From: Nephrocerus scutellatus | Taxonomy: Eukaryota > Arthropoda > Insecta > Diptera > Pipunculidae | DNA: 64,000 bases | Reading direction: 5' to 3' | Assembly: GCA_947095585.1 (NCBI GenBank) | Contig: OX352761.1 | Location: 112,455,890-112,519,889, forward strand | In this document: positions 11,822-22,715 of the stretch, in pieces | Position numbering within the stretch: position 1 is the stretch's first letter | Layout of the letters: each line of letters begins with the position of its first letter | Translations under genes and position numbers: made by a program | Notes under the pieces: model-generated | Seen by the model: only the letters and a program-made list of their open reading frames with translations | Databases searched by the model: none | Told to the model about the DNA's origin: nothing

Positions 11822-12003
11822 ATAAACAGAGCAATTTCCCTTAACATGGGCCAAGGTACACCAATGTAAGCTTTTTCTTAAATCACTGATAAATGATGTC
11901 AACATTGGAGATAGACCCTGACTGTAAAACGATTTTGTGCTTAGAATATAGGTATCCAAGAATCATTTCCCAAATTATTGTGCACGAATTAGGGGACACC
12001 CTG
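11822..12003 (-). repeat. Family A-associated repeat, inverted relative to 11.5 kb
   Basis: The stretch ACAGAGCAATTTCCCTTAAC through ATTGGAGATAGACCCTGACT is the reverse complement, with mismatches, of 11521-11630. The right end, TTTCCCAAATTATTGTGC then GAATTAGGGGACACCCTGTATA, is found again at about 46760-46795. It abuts a LINE-J 3' end at 12004. Confidence 0.65.
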
Positions 12004-12165
12004 TATAATCTACACACGCTCAATGGGTTTGTACCCTTATAATGCTTAGCACAACGTGGGCGTTCAAAAATTAAGAAGAGGAAAAGGTGAGATTTCCATT
12101 CACATCTGTCTTAAAAGACTGTACATCGTACAAATACGGAAACACAGAGTCAATTCATTAATTTC
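12004..12165 (-). mobile_element. LINE-J, isolated 3' end
   Basis: On the minus strand this reads the end of the LINE-J coding region, with the Phe-x-x-Leu-Tyr block encoded near 12145-12120, then the common 3' untranslated end with AGCATTATAAGGGTACAAAC at about 12050-12030. It is a strong 5' truncation. Confidence 0.72.
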
Positions 12166-13862
12166 TAACAATTTATTCATATTTCCTGAAATAATGAAAT
12201 GCGTTTGATAAAAAGAAGCGAAGGGGATATTGAGGTAGACGTGTATTTAATACAGCCATTTTTATTAAAAAAGATTTCACTCCGTTATATTTTACACAAA
12301 TCCAATGTACACATAAAAAAATGTTTTAGTAGAAAAAACTACAGGATATATTCTAACCAAAAGATAACAACAGTACATAAAAAATATCAACAGTAAACTA
12401 TAGATAGGTTGACAATCAATCCCATTCTTAGAGTGTAAAAAATTTCTGGGGAAGAAAGATGAAGAAAATCTCCTTGGTACGCGTGCGATTTTGCTCACAA
12501 CACTGATGGGCCATCGTAAAACCGACAGCTCTTATTTAGCGGTATATTATTTGAACATAACTTCGAGGTGAATGATTTTGATGATTTTTACGACGACACT
12601 ATGACTGTACAGCTGGATGGCTTCAACAAAAGCCTTATTCAACACGTTTTTAAAGATTGTCATAACGTTAAGCTGTAATACTACAGACGACCCGTATCTC
12701 TTGGAAAGATCCAACAAATGCCGTATGATGTGGGTCGTGGGCTTTTTCCAATGTGGTATGGGGTAACCAGGTCCGGCGAAGAGTTATTTACTGAAATACG
12801 CCCACGTGCTTACTCTGGTGCGTGTAGGATTAAAATACCATACAAAAATTCAAAAAAAAAAAAAAAGAAATACAAAGCCATAAAAATATTTCAGACAAAC
12901 AAAATTTTATCCTACGGTGGAAATGTTGCTGCCCAAAAATGATGTGAAAAGCGGATAAAAAACTCCAAAGTTACATCGAAGGAATGAAAACATCGCTTTT
13001 ATTTCTTAATAATAAAGATGATGCATAAAGGATCTGCATACCAAATAATGTGAGGTGACATAATATAGCCATAGAGAAGATAGATAGACAGGGACTTGTA
13101 GCAGGGTAACACTTTATTTGTTAAGCAATATCAAATATACAAAGAATTTATAACTTCCTTGATAGAGTCTGTTATACATTTTTAAATATGTAAATAAAAG
13201 AAAATTAAGAAAATTATTGCAAATTTAAAATAAAATAAAAGGAATAAATTATTTATTTGAAAAAACACTTATTGAAGGGAGCGTTTTTTTAATCCGCTGT
13301 CGTGTCCATAGCCTGTGATGTGACTTTTTTTACCTTTGCATAATGAAAGACAATTTAATTTTCAATAATCCATAGTGCAATGTTTGAGCTTTTAGTCAAC
13401 AGAAGCAGAGCTAAAATTAAATTAAAATTATAAAATTAATTTGAAGAAAATAAATAGTAATGCAATTGCAAATGCAAGAAAAGAATTTTTCATCATGATC
13501 GTGATCATTCTCTCAACGGAAGGGTCCTTTGGACAGTTGGAGAAACTTTTACTGGGGATGGAGTGATAAATTAATTTTCAAAACATACATCAATGGGCTG
13601 AACACAATCCACATGCTGTATAAATACTAGGGTGGCCGATGTCGCAGTCTCTAGTCATGCAAATAATTAGAATAATTTTGAGCAAAGTGTAATTGAAGTG
13701 AAAACATAGAACCATCTCATGATCATCTTCGGGTCAATCTTTGATAATTCATCAAATAAATGGTGGACCCTTTAAAAGTTTGTTTTAAAACCGCTATAAA
13801 ATGAGTACACATCAATATTTTTGGAATTTTTTTTTGTCAAGGTTTGAGTCTTCAATTTAAGG
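12166..13862. other. No recognised gene
   Basis: AT-rich sequence with homopolymer runs and no recognisable coding exon, RNA gene or shared repeat. Confidence 0.4.
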
Positions 13863-15848
13863 ATGAAAAACAATTTCGATCATTTCGCAAACACCCTTGA
13901 CTATTTCCTTACCTCTCGTCCTGATAATTACTCCGTCAATGTATTATCGCCTCTAGGCTCGTCTGACCCTTGTGTTGTATCAGCTAATTTCTCGTTAATA
14001 AACCACGCAGTTAAAGAAAAAACTTCCTGAAAAAAGTATGGCAATACGAGAAAGCCAATTGGGACGGCCTTAACAGTTTCATTGGGAGAATTAACTGGAC
14101 GCTATTATTTCGCGATAGCAACGTGGATGCCGCCGCTGATGCAAACACAAACATCATCCTTATTGGTATGAGAGACTTTATCCCATCCAGGAATAAGTCT
14201 GTCAAACAAAAAGAGGATGGATGGTATTACTCGAGCTGTAAAGAGGCTTCTAGGGTTAGAGAGGTATGCTCTTTGTTTTACAAAGCAAACCCTACTGAGG
14301 AAACCGAACAAATTTTAAACGAGTCAGAAATGATTGCAATGCCCATCTTCGGGGAGTCAAATTCGCCTACGACCAAAAATTGCGGCAAGAAATACTACAA
14401 TGTTCCAAAGGTAATAAACACTTTTGGTCATTCGTGAAAAGAATTAAAAATACAGTCTCGTCGTAGATTCCAACGCTCAACATTCCAGTTTTGAACTCTA
14501 AAGACAAAGCAAATCTGTTTGCTGCGCATTTCGCAGCTAGCTCCACGCTTCCAGATTGTGCATTGCTGCCGCCTGCACTTCCGAGTATTGAACACTCTAT
14601 GGGACAGATATTCATTCGTACTCGTGCAGTTGCTCGAGTTTTAAACGATCTCAACACTCAAAAATACGCTGGGCCAGATAGTATTTCCCCACTAGTTCTG
14701 AAGACGTGTTCTTTCAAGCTGGAGTTACCATTGCGTAAGCTTTTCCATCTAACCTATTTTTCCTTGCATTGCATCTATTTGGTGAAAGCAAAGCTGTTGC
14801 ACTCAATATATCCAAATGCGTGCTTATCGTGTCGATGAAAAACCGCTTCAATGGATTAGAAGCCATATTTTGGACCGCTCAATTCAATTGACGGTATAGT
14901 CTAAGTTTAGTGGGTTTAGTCTGAAATACATCAGATAAATGCTGGCGTTCCCCAGGTCTCTGTTTTGTCTCCGACGCTCTTTCTCATATTTATTAATGAT
15001 CTCTTGTCCATTACTTCTAATCCAATTTACTCTTTCGCTGACGACAGCACTCTCAGCTTCTCATATAAGTTTAAGGAACGTCCATCCACTTCTCTTGTGA
15101 AACTCAATCAACTACGAATGTTAAGCACGTTAATTCTGACCTGGACAGCATATTTAAATGGGGAAAAAACAATCGAGTAGAGATCTCCAAGGAGATCTCC
15201 TGTCATCTAAATGCCATTATCCATTAATGGCACTTGCATCGAGGAAACTGAAAAACTTCGTTGGAATGACCACATATTAACCGTCGCCAAAAATGCTGCG
15301 AAATGTTTAGGTTTTCTAACACGGTGCAAGAAATATTTCACTCCCTCTTATCTAGCTACTATCTACAAGGCTTTTATTCGCCCTAAACTTGAGTACAATT
15401 CTCATATCTGGTCTGGTGCGCCCAAAACTACTTTGCATTAGCTAAATAGAATACAAAACCACCCGATAAAACTTATCGGTGACGCAAACATAGCGAAATC
15501 AATAGATTCCTGCTTGTCACTGTTTTATCGCTTGTTCCACCAGCGGTGCTCAAGATAAATAGCCAGTTGCATGCCACCTCTAATTGAATTTAACCGCAAT
15601 ACTCGTGGCGCTCTGAATGCTCATCAGTTTAACCTCAAGCCAATCTTCGGACGTATAGTTAAGTTCAGAGGTTCGTTCTTCAGCCGTACAACACCTATGT
15701 AGAATGCACTGCAATGCACTGCCAAGGTCATAGACATATCCTCTTTTCTCCTCCTTTTCCTTAACGCCCATGCTGTGCCAAACATATAGCCAAGCATTAC
15801 AAGGGTGCAAATGCCTTTAAGCGTGCGGGAATTATAAAAAAAAAACAA
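13863..15848 (+). mobile_element. LINE-J, longest copy, decayed
   Basis: A degraded CR1/Jockey-group non-LTR retrotransposon on the plus strand. From 13863 the end of the endonuclease reads NNFDHFANTLDYFLTSRPDN and SPLGSSD. The linker region follows (about 14120-14480). The reverse transcriptase begins around 14491 (NLFAAHFAASSTLPD), with YAGPDSISPLVLKT near 14665. It continues at 14965 with SPTLFLIFINDLLS and at about 15030 the catalytic FADDSTLSFSYKF. The C-terminal domain includes LRWNDHILTVAKNAAKCLGF (about 15255) and IYKAFIRPKLEYNSHIWSGA (about 15363-15425). The 3' untranslated end with AAGGGTGCAAATGCC finishes in poly(A) at about 15837-15848. Many stops and frame changes are present. 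Confidence 0.82.
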
Positions 15849-15954
15849 ATTTGAAGGAAAAAAGTTTCCATAAGTTGATGTATAATGTGTTTGTTCCCTG
15901 GAATAGTTGTTCGATAGTTGGTCAGGAAATACAGAGGGCACTGGTTCAACTGAC

Positions 15955-16660
15955 TGTAGATCATACAAATGCGGAAACACAGAGTCGGGTAATTCATTCC
16001 ACATAATTATTGTGCGGCTAAAGAAGGAATCTTTGAATTGGTTGGTACGTCCGAAGATAGGTGTAATAGTAGACCCGTGAGCTCGAGTTGTGGCACGGGT
16101 ATTGCGGTTGGGTTGGACGATCGGCGGTATACATCTGGATATTTCTTTTAAACACCGCTTATGGAAAAATTTACTACGATGTTCAAGCGATTTTTACCTG
16201 ATCATTAATGAAAATGAGGAAGAGTGTCGGGGACAAAACGGAGCCTTGTGGAACACGGCGTTTATGCGATGAACATTGTATTTAAAACCGTTCGATACCA
16301 CCTGAATTGAATGGTTGGAAAGGTAGTAACTAGTTCAACAAAGCAGGGCGTTATCCATTTAATAGGCATTAATTTTCGACAAAAGAATTTTCAACAAATT
16401 TGTGAATAGACTGGTTCAACTTTTCAGTGAAATATGCCATAAGACATCACCTGTAAAACGTTGTCTTCTATAATCGTATGGCTTGTGGCTAAGAATTTTA
16501 CGAGACTCAAGGTATTGCATAAGATTACGATTGATCAGCGTTTTCATGACATTAGAAAGTATGGATGTTAGCGCAATGAGTCGGTTTTTATTATTTGTCT
16601 TTTTTAGAAGCAGGCTGGACAAAGATTCTTTGCCAATTCCTTGGCAAAACTTGGAATATT
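15955..16660 (-). mobile_element. LINE-J, inverted partner copy with internal deletion
   Basis: On the minus strand the RT N-terminal part reads NRLIALTSILSNVMKTLINR and LMQYLESRKILSHKPYDYRR (16600-16450), then VPQGSVLSPTLFLIFIND encoded near 16270-16205, then jumps into FFHKRCLKEISRCIPP-type sequence near 16170-16130. It ends in WNELPDSVFPHLYDLQ (about 16004-15960). The jump removes the FADD catalytic box and the downstream domain, so the copy is internally deleted as well as decayed. Its 3' side faces the 3' side of the plus-strand copy at 13863-15848. Confidence 0.78.
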
Positions 16661-17828
16661 TGTGATGTTCGCAGAAAACATAATTATTAAAATGTTGCCG
16701 TATCTACATTGTATTTGTAGAAAAGTGCACCCAGTTTCGTTACACACACATGTACACAAAACCATTCTTTCATTTCCTTTTCAAAGCTATACATAAATGT
16801 TATTGTTTTCCTAATTCCAAATTCAGTCTGTTAAAATACTTAATATCTTTTCGGGGAGTTAAAGCAAAAAAAGGAAAGGACTGCGTAGCCAAATCCACAC
16901 CCAGATCTCACGCAGCACGGAAATATCAATTTTTATCTCTGTTGATTCAGTCACCGTGCAACGTACTAGCACTCGCGCACACAGAGGAACATAAACATTT
17001 CAATTGCCGTCGAAATGACAAATAATAAAACATTTAAGATTGCGTTTGATGTTTATGCTGTCGGCTTTCTATGTGTGTCGCGTGTGTGCAGTCGAGCGAC
17101 TTCCGGACTCCACCTATAGCTACCACGGCCACCACCACGACCAACCAACTATATACCTAAGGCACTAATTTTTATAACAATCTCATATCACAACATAAAA
17201 ATTCGCGTGATGATACCCGCTCGCTCCCGATCCGCAAGGATAATCGTTAAATTGTAATTTCCCTTTTGATGGCTTGTGTTGTGTTTATGTTGTAGCCGCA
17301 TACATCAACGCAGAGCAGAAGATGAGCAAAGATCAAAATTTATGCAATTAGAAATTAATATTACAACTGCGCTGAATGCTGAATACTGAACGCTGTTTGC
17401 TGTCGTAAAAAAATCCACAAAAACCTCGAAACTGAAACTGAATCGAATTTTCACTTTTTATATCTGGGTGTCGCCTCGTACTCGTATATCATCCACAGAA
17501 AGGATCATAACTGCAATTTTATTGCCACTCTCTGACGCATTTTACGATCCTTTTGTCGTGTGCAGAAGCACAAGGCAACTGTAATGAGACGCAAACATTA
17601 CAGTACGACATTTGCACATTTTTGTATTTCCGCGCGTTGTTAAAATTAATAACCAAAAGAACTGAAGACGTTCACTCACTTATTCTACTTTTCTACTAAT
17701 TCGTATCTTTATTTGGTACTAATTTGTGCATTGGTCTTAAGTGGATCGGTCGTTATAGTAAAATGATTAAATTTTTTTTTTGAATAAAATAAGTTATCAG
17801 AGCATATCTTGTGCGATTATCCTGCTTT
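16661..17828. other. No recognised gene
   Basis: Low-constraint sequence. The block at 17040-17240 is less AT-rich (TACCACGGCCACCACCACGA) and could be regulatory or transcribed, but no exon or motif supports a gene call. Confidence 0.35.
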
Positions 17829-17876
17829 CATAATAATAATAATAATATTTGGCGCGACAGACTATTGTGGTCCTAC
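17829..17876 (-). mobile_element. SINE 3' tail fragment
   Basis: The run ATAATAATAATAATATTTGG followed by CGCGACAGACTATTGTGGTC is the reverse complement, with few mismatches, of the last 50 bp of the SINE at 11057-11356. Only the 3' end is present. It could be a 5'-truncated SINE or the 3' end of the partner LINE that shares this tail. Confidence 0.7.
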
Positions 17877-18009
17877 TTTTTCAGTTTTTCAGTTTTTTCG
17901 AATTTTTCAGACATTTTTCAGACTATGGTGAACATTTAAAAATAAAAATGAGCCAAATCGTTCCGGCCGTTATAAAGTGATGCGGTTCCCAAAGAACATT
18001 TCATGATCA

Positions 18010-18526
18010 TTTTTATATATACCGCACCAGGCGCGGAAGTTTTACCATAGAGTCCGCTGTATGACGCAATATTCACCGCGTTGTACATACTGCAAAGACA
18101 AAGAGGGTGATCTGATCGCCGGCATCAAAGGCATCTTAGAGCGATGGGAAGAGCACTTTCATGAGTTGCTGAATGGCCAGCTAACCGAGTAATTGGAGGC
18201 TCCACCAGTGACCGAATACCACAATGCTTCCGCCACCAAGTACCACAAAGATAGCAGAGCGATAAATCGGCTCAAAAATAATAAGGCCACGGGATCTGCT
18301 GATATCCCAGCGGATGCGATTAAAACAGGAGGCCCAGCAATACATCAAGCAATTCATGAACTAATATTGCAAGTATGGGAGGAAGAAGCGACGCCAGAAG
18401 ACTGGCGAAGAGGCATCCTGTTCCCAATACATAAGAAAGGAGATATCACCACCTGCAGCAATTGTCTTGGCATAACGTTGTTGAGTGCCGTGTTCAAGAT
18501 TTTCTTCTCTACCTTTTACAATTAGT
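18010..18526 (+). mobile_element. RTE-like LINE fragment: linker and reverse transcriptase N-terminus
   Basis: The plus strand reads the linker FYHRVRCMTQYSPRCTYCKD with breaks (about 18030-18110), then IAGIKGILERWEEHFHELLN (18117-18175). After one stop comes the RT start with AINRLKNNKATGSADIPADA (about 18258-18317), LILQVWEEEATPEDWRRGIL and FPIHKKGDITTCSNCLGITL (about 18420-18480), and KIFFSTFYN up to 18523. The KKGD..C.N..GITLLS block is typical of RTE-type polymerases. From 18527 the sequence switches without a gap to LINE-J. Confidence 0.8.
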
Positions 18527-19602
18527 GACCGGCAGTACGGACTTCGTGGGCAACGTTCTACTGGTGATTTGATTTGATATATCTCACCGAACAGTTGAAC
18601 CGGTCTTTGCAGTAATTTGGTGAAAGCAAAGAAGTTGCACTCGATATTTTCAAAGCATTTGACAGAGAGCTTGGCATCAAGCTCTTTGGTCTAAAATGCG
18701 TGGTTCATTGGATTAAAAGCTATCTTTTGGACTACTTAATTTAAGTTGTTTTTGGGTAAAATACATCAGATAAATGCTGACGTTCCCCAGGGCTCTGTTC
18801 TGTCTCCGACGCTCTTTATCATTTTTATTATTGAACTCTGGTCTGTGACTTCTAATCCAATTCACTCTTTCGCTGATGACAGCACTCACAGCTTCTCAGA
18901 TAAGTTTGAGAAACGTCCATCCACTTCTCTTGTGGAACTCAAACAACTAAAAATTGTAAGCACGTTAATTCTGATGTGGACAGCGTAATAAAATGGGTAG
19001 AAAACAGTCGATTAGAATTTAACGCTTCCAAAACAGATTGCTATCTCCTGTCGTCTAATCGAATCCTAAATCCTATGCCATTATCCATGAATGGCACTTG
19101 CATCGAGAAAACTGCAAAACTCGAAATTCTCGGTATGTGCGTTAACGACAAGCTTCATTGGAACGACCACATACTTACCGTCGCCAAAAATGCTGCGAAG
19201 TGTCTAGGTTTTCAAGCCCGGTGCAAGAAATATTTCACTCGCTCTGATCTGGTTACTATCTACAAGGCTTTTATTCGCCCTAAAGAATACAAAATCATGC
19301 GATAAAATTTATCGGTGACGCAAATATAGCAAAATCAATAGATCAGATAGCTCATCAGTTTACCCTTAAGACCATCTTCGGACATATAGTAAAGTTCAGG
19401 GATTCGTTCTTCAGCCGTAAAAAACGTGTGGAATGTTTTGCCAAGATCTGCGGTTGCACATCACTATGATCCTCAGGCATTCAAGACACAAGCTCTTAGA
19501 CATCTCCTCTTTTCTCCTCCTTTTCCTTAAAGGACACGCTGTGCCGAGCATTTTATAAGGGTGCGAACCCCTATTCGCGTGCGCAAGTTATTTGAAAAAA
19601 AA
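18527..19602 (+). mobile_element. LINE-J, 3' half, joined to the RTE-like fragment
   Basis: It begins with a block readable as VTGSTDFVGNVLLVI or, in the family frame, SDRQYGLRGQRSTGDL. Next come a K-x-FDRE-like stretch (18655), NADVPQGSVLSPTLFIIFII (18770-18830), FADDSTHSFSDKF (18869), VIKWVENSRLEFNASKTDCY (18985-19045), LHWNDHILTVAKNAAKCLGF (about 19153) and ATIYKAFIRPK-type sequence (19252). The tail TTTTATAAGGGTGCGAACCC lies at 19550-19570 and ends in an A-rich run near 19600. Part of the C-terminal domain (after 19305) is deleted. Confidence 0.8.
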
Positions 19603-20407
19603 TACTTTGTCGGCACTTTTTTAGTCCGAAGTAATTCCTTTTTACATAGACTTAACATAAACTCAGTTAGCTAAATTCATCATAATTTAAATCAGTCGAT
19701 CTACCTTTATAACAAAAACTCAACTTGTCAAAACACACAAAAAATTTGTAATTACAGTTGCTCCTCAAAATGATAAAATTAAATAAAATATTTTTTTAAA
19801 AACCTGCAAATTTTGTTCAAATTTAAAGCGAATATCAAAGATATTGTCAATCAAAGTTTTTATCCCTAATTGGAGGAGATTAAATAATAATATTGTACCT
19901 TGCTACTGTCTGCTAATTTACTTGCTTCCACCGCCATAATTTCCCACTTTTGAGCAAGCTTAACTGTTTCATTGACATTTGCTAAAGTACTATTCTTATC
20001 ATATCAAAATTATTTAGAAGCTGACAGATAGAAGCCCGCCGAAGTAACTAAGTTGGCTCTAGCACGATAAGTTTGTACGTGCGATTGAGTTATTACGTTT
20101 ACGTGCGAATCAGCACCAAACATTGATTTGGGAATACCTTAAGTCAATATTGAATTAAAAGTTCCTACAACCAATTTGATTCCGACGCAGACGTGTAGTT
20201 TAAATGTACTCGTAATTGAGAACTTAAAATATTTGCTAATATTGGCTTACTTTCTAGATAGATGTGTGGTTGGCAATATGTATTTAATAAATTAACTAAA
20301 AAATAAAAATAAAAGTCTAGACAGCAGTTGCGCCCGCAGCGGTGGCAACCGTTATCGGTTTTGCATAGTTACATTGTTTAAAATAGTAGCGTCATTGGAG
20401 CTACACT
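19603..20407. other. No recognised gene
   Basis: AT-rich, with no mobile-element motifs. The segment 20320-20400, GC-richer with CAGTTGCGCCCGCAGCGGTG, immediately precedes the small open frame at 20408 and could be its leader. Confidence 0.35.
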
Positions 20408-20578
20408 ATGTTTCAGTTTAAAGTTAGCTTAAAGAGGTTGGAGGTAGAATTACCCGAACAAATTATTAATGCTCACGTCGTCCTATTGACAGAAGACTTA
20501 AAAGTGGTATGTTCGTCTTATCCGTATTATGCCATGAATTTTTATAATTGCCAAATAAGAGACAAGTTTGTGTGCTGA
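20408..20578 (+). CDS. Small open reading frame of 56 codons, unknown, possibly a first exon
   Basis: An ATG-initiated frame begins MFQFKVSLKRLEVELPEQ, continues with a hydrophobic IINAHVVLL segment and an acidic TEDLKV, and stops at 20576-20578. Composition is protein-like rather than low-complexity, which is unusual among the short frames of this window. A possible splice donor, GTATGT, follows TEDLKV at about 20507, so the real product could be an exon ending there and continuing elsewhere. No domain or family was recognised, and no mobile-element similarity was seen. It may be chance. Confidence 0.15.
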   Translation: MFQFKVSLKRLEVELPEQIINAHVVLLTEDLKVVCSSYPYYAMNFYNCQIRDKFVC

Positions 20579-20741
20579 GTAGAGATTAAGTTCTGACTTG
20601 TTGTGCACCTTGTCTACTATCTTCCACAAATCTGTATTATACATGAGATTAGAGAATAGACCTAGTTTTTCACAATCACAATTGCATTAAAGAAACCAAC
20701 CGAATCAGTACGACTAACACACAACAACACCACTACAAGTA

Positions 20742-21117
20742 TTATCGTAGGAATGTTTCCTGCTTGCGACTGTTTTATAGCTTTTTCCACAAGCGGTGTT
20801 TAAAAGAAATATCCAGATACATCCCGCCTATTCTCGAACCCAACCGTAATACCAGTGCCTCAAATCGAACCCACGGGTCTACCAATAGGCCCAATTCAAT
20901 TCAATTCAGAGATTCCTTCCCTAGCCGCACAATAGTTATGTGGAATGAATTGCCCGATTCTGGGTTTCACATTTGTATGACCTGCAGTCATTTAAGACAC
21001 ACGTGCATAGACATGTAATCTTTTCCTCTCCTTGATTTCCTAACGCACACTTTGCACGCTGTGCTAAGCATTATAAGGGTGCAAATCCTTTTAGAGTGTG
21101 TACATTATAAACAAATA
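20742..21117 (+). mobile_element. LINE-J, 5'-truncated 3' end
   Basis: It opens with RRNVSCL (20748-20768, one codon changed), continues LFYSFFHKRCLKEISRYIPP and ILEPNRNTSASNRTHGS, then VMWNELPDSGFHICMTCSHL with a frame change near 20968. The 3' end has CACGCTGTGCTAAGCATTAT, AAGGGTGCAAATCC and GTGTGTACATTATAAAC. It is the best-preserved view of the family 3' end. Confidence 0.82.
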
Positions 21118-21189
21118 AACTACTAGTCGCAATCTTTCATTATCTATTTCTCCTACAAAATGCTCTCAAGAAGCTAACGATATGAGCAG

Positions 21190-22715
21190 GGTAAAACCCT
21201 ACAAACCAAACCAAACTTTTTCTCTTCACTAGGTTATACGAAATCCCACATGTAGACCCTCCCTCTATTAATTAGCTTAACTTTATCTAATGAAACCAAG
21301 TATCTGTGTATTATTCTGGATAGAAAGCTAAGCCGAAAACTAAACATTCAAGAAAGAGTTCGTAAACACACAGCAATCTTCACATGCAAAAAAGCCATTG
21401 GAAACAAATGGCGTCTTCAACCCCATATCACTCATTGGCTATATACAGCGGTAGTAATACCTAACGTCTTTACGGTGTGGATGTATGGTAGACTGCCTTA
21501 GATAAAGCAGAAAATCATGACAAGCTTCAAAGATCAGCTTATTGATCTAATGTGGATCTTCGTACAACTCCTTCTGCCGCACTAGACCTTCAATTCAACC
21601 TTACACCCTTTAGTAGGAAAGTAGCTGCTAGTGCGGCTGTTCCCGACAGTGCAACCAAGAATGAAATCGGACACTTCTCTGTTCTGAATTCATTCAGTAT
21701 TTTACCATTTCAAAACTCCAATTCGAGAAAGAAAAACATCAAAGCTACCATCCCCTTAAGATCATTTTGTGAAGAAGATGCTCATTTGGAAGATGAATAC
21801 CTACACAGATGGGTCAAAAACTGATGTCTGGGTTGGCGGAGGTGTTTTCTGTAAAAGGCTAAATCTTAGTCTCTCTTTTTGTCTTCCTAATCACTGTAGT
21901 GTTTTCCCGGCAGAAATTATGGCGATTAGAGAAGTTCTATCTTGCCTAAAGAGGAATGTCATATCCGTTAAGGATATCCTCATCTTCTCGGATAGCCAAG
22001 CCGCGCTGAAATCACTGGAATCAATCGCTGCGAACTCTGTTGTAGCTCTAAACGGCCGATCATCTCTAAAGGAGATAGCGGAGCAGTTCAACATTCAGCT
22101 ATGCTGGGGCATAGAGACATTCCAAGAAATTGTAAGACTTATGAGCTCGCGAAGCTTGCAACTATACTGCCTCTTTTACGTTAAAATGTTTCCTTAAGCG
22201 TACCTATAGCTGTAAAATCATGTTAAAGCAGGATGCTACCGAGAAAACTAACCGTAGATGGTTAAACGGAATAACTTTTCTAGATACTAAACAGTTCTGG
22301 CCTAAGCTAGATCCGAAAAGCTCCAAGTGTTTGAGCTCTCTAAAAAGTTTGCACATCGATGCATATGCATTGTCATTACTGGGCACTGTCTCATAAGCAA
22401 GTATGTATCCGTTGGCGTTTTCTCAAACGACTTCTGCAGAAGCTGAATGGACGAAGAGGAGACCACTCTCCTCCTTCTCTGTACTGTAAACGCCCCAGCC
22501 CTCTCTCAAAAACGTAAGTTCTATTTAGAGCTTTCTTTTAAAATTACCTTAATGATGTGACCAATACTGACATAAGTAGTCTCTTGCGCTTCATACGAAG
22601 CTCCAAAGATAGGGAGGGAAATTTTTCTCGATTCATGTGGTATCACAATAGATCATTACTGGTGTGTCGGCTTTTCTACCAACTACCACTTTAACCTAAC
22701 CATAACCTTACCTAT
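21190..22715 (+). mobile_element. RNase H-bearing LINE (I/LOA/R1-like), 3' half
   Basis: From about 21190 the plus strand reads the end of the RT region (TRLYEIPHVDPP, then LSNETKYLCIILDRKLSRKL at about 21290-21345, WRLQPHITHWLYTAVVIP at about 21410-21465). A connection segment follows (MDLRTTPSAALDLQFNL at 21552). An RNase H domain starts near 21795 with YTDGSKTDVWVGGGVF, then FPAEIMAIREVLSCLKR (about 21905) and FSDSQAALKSLESIA (about 21987). These supply the catalytic Asp, Glu and Asp of RNase H. The C-terminus (about 22440-22530) has DEEETTLLLLC-like sequence. The 3' end near 22690-22715 has the TAACCTAACC-type run. Breaks occur near 21500, 21800 and 22125. Confidence 0.78.
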
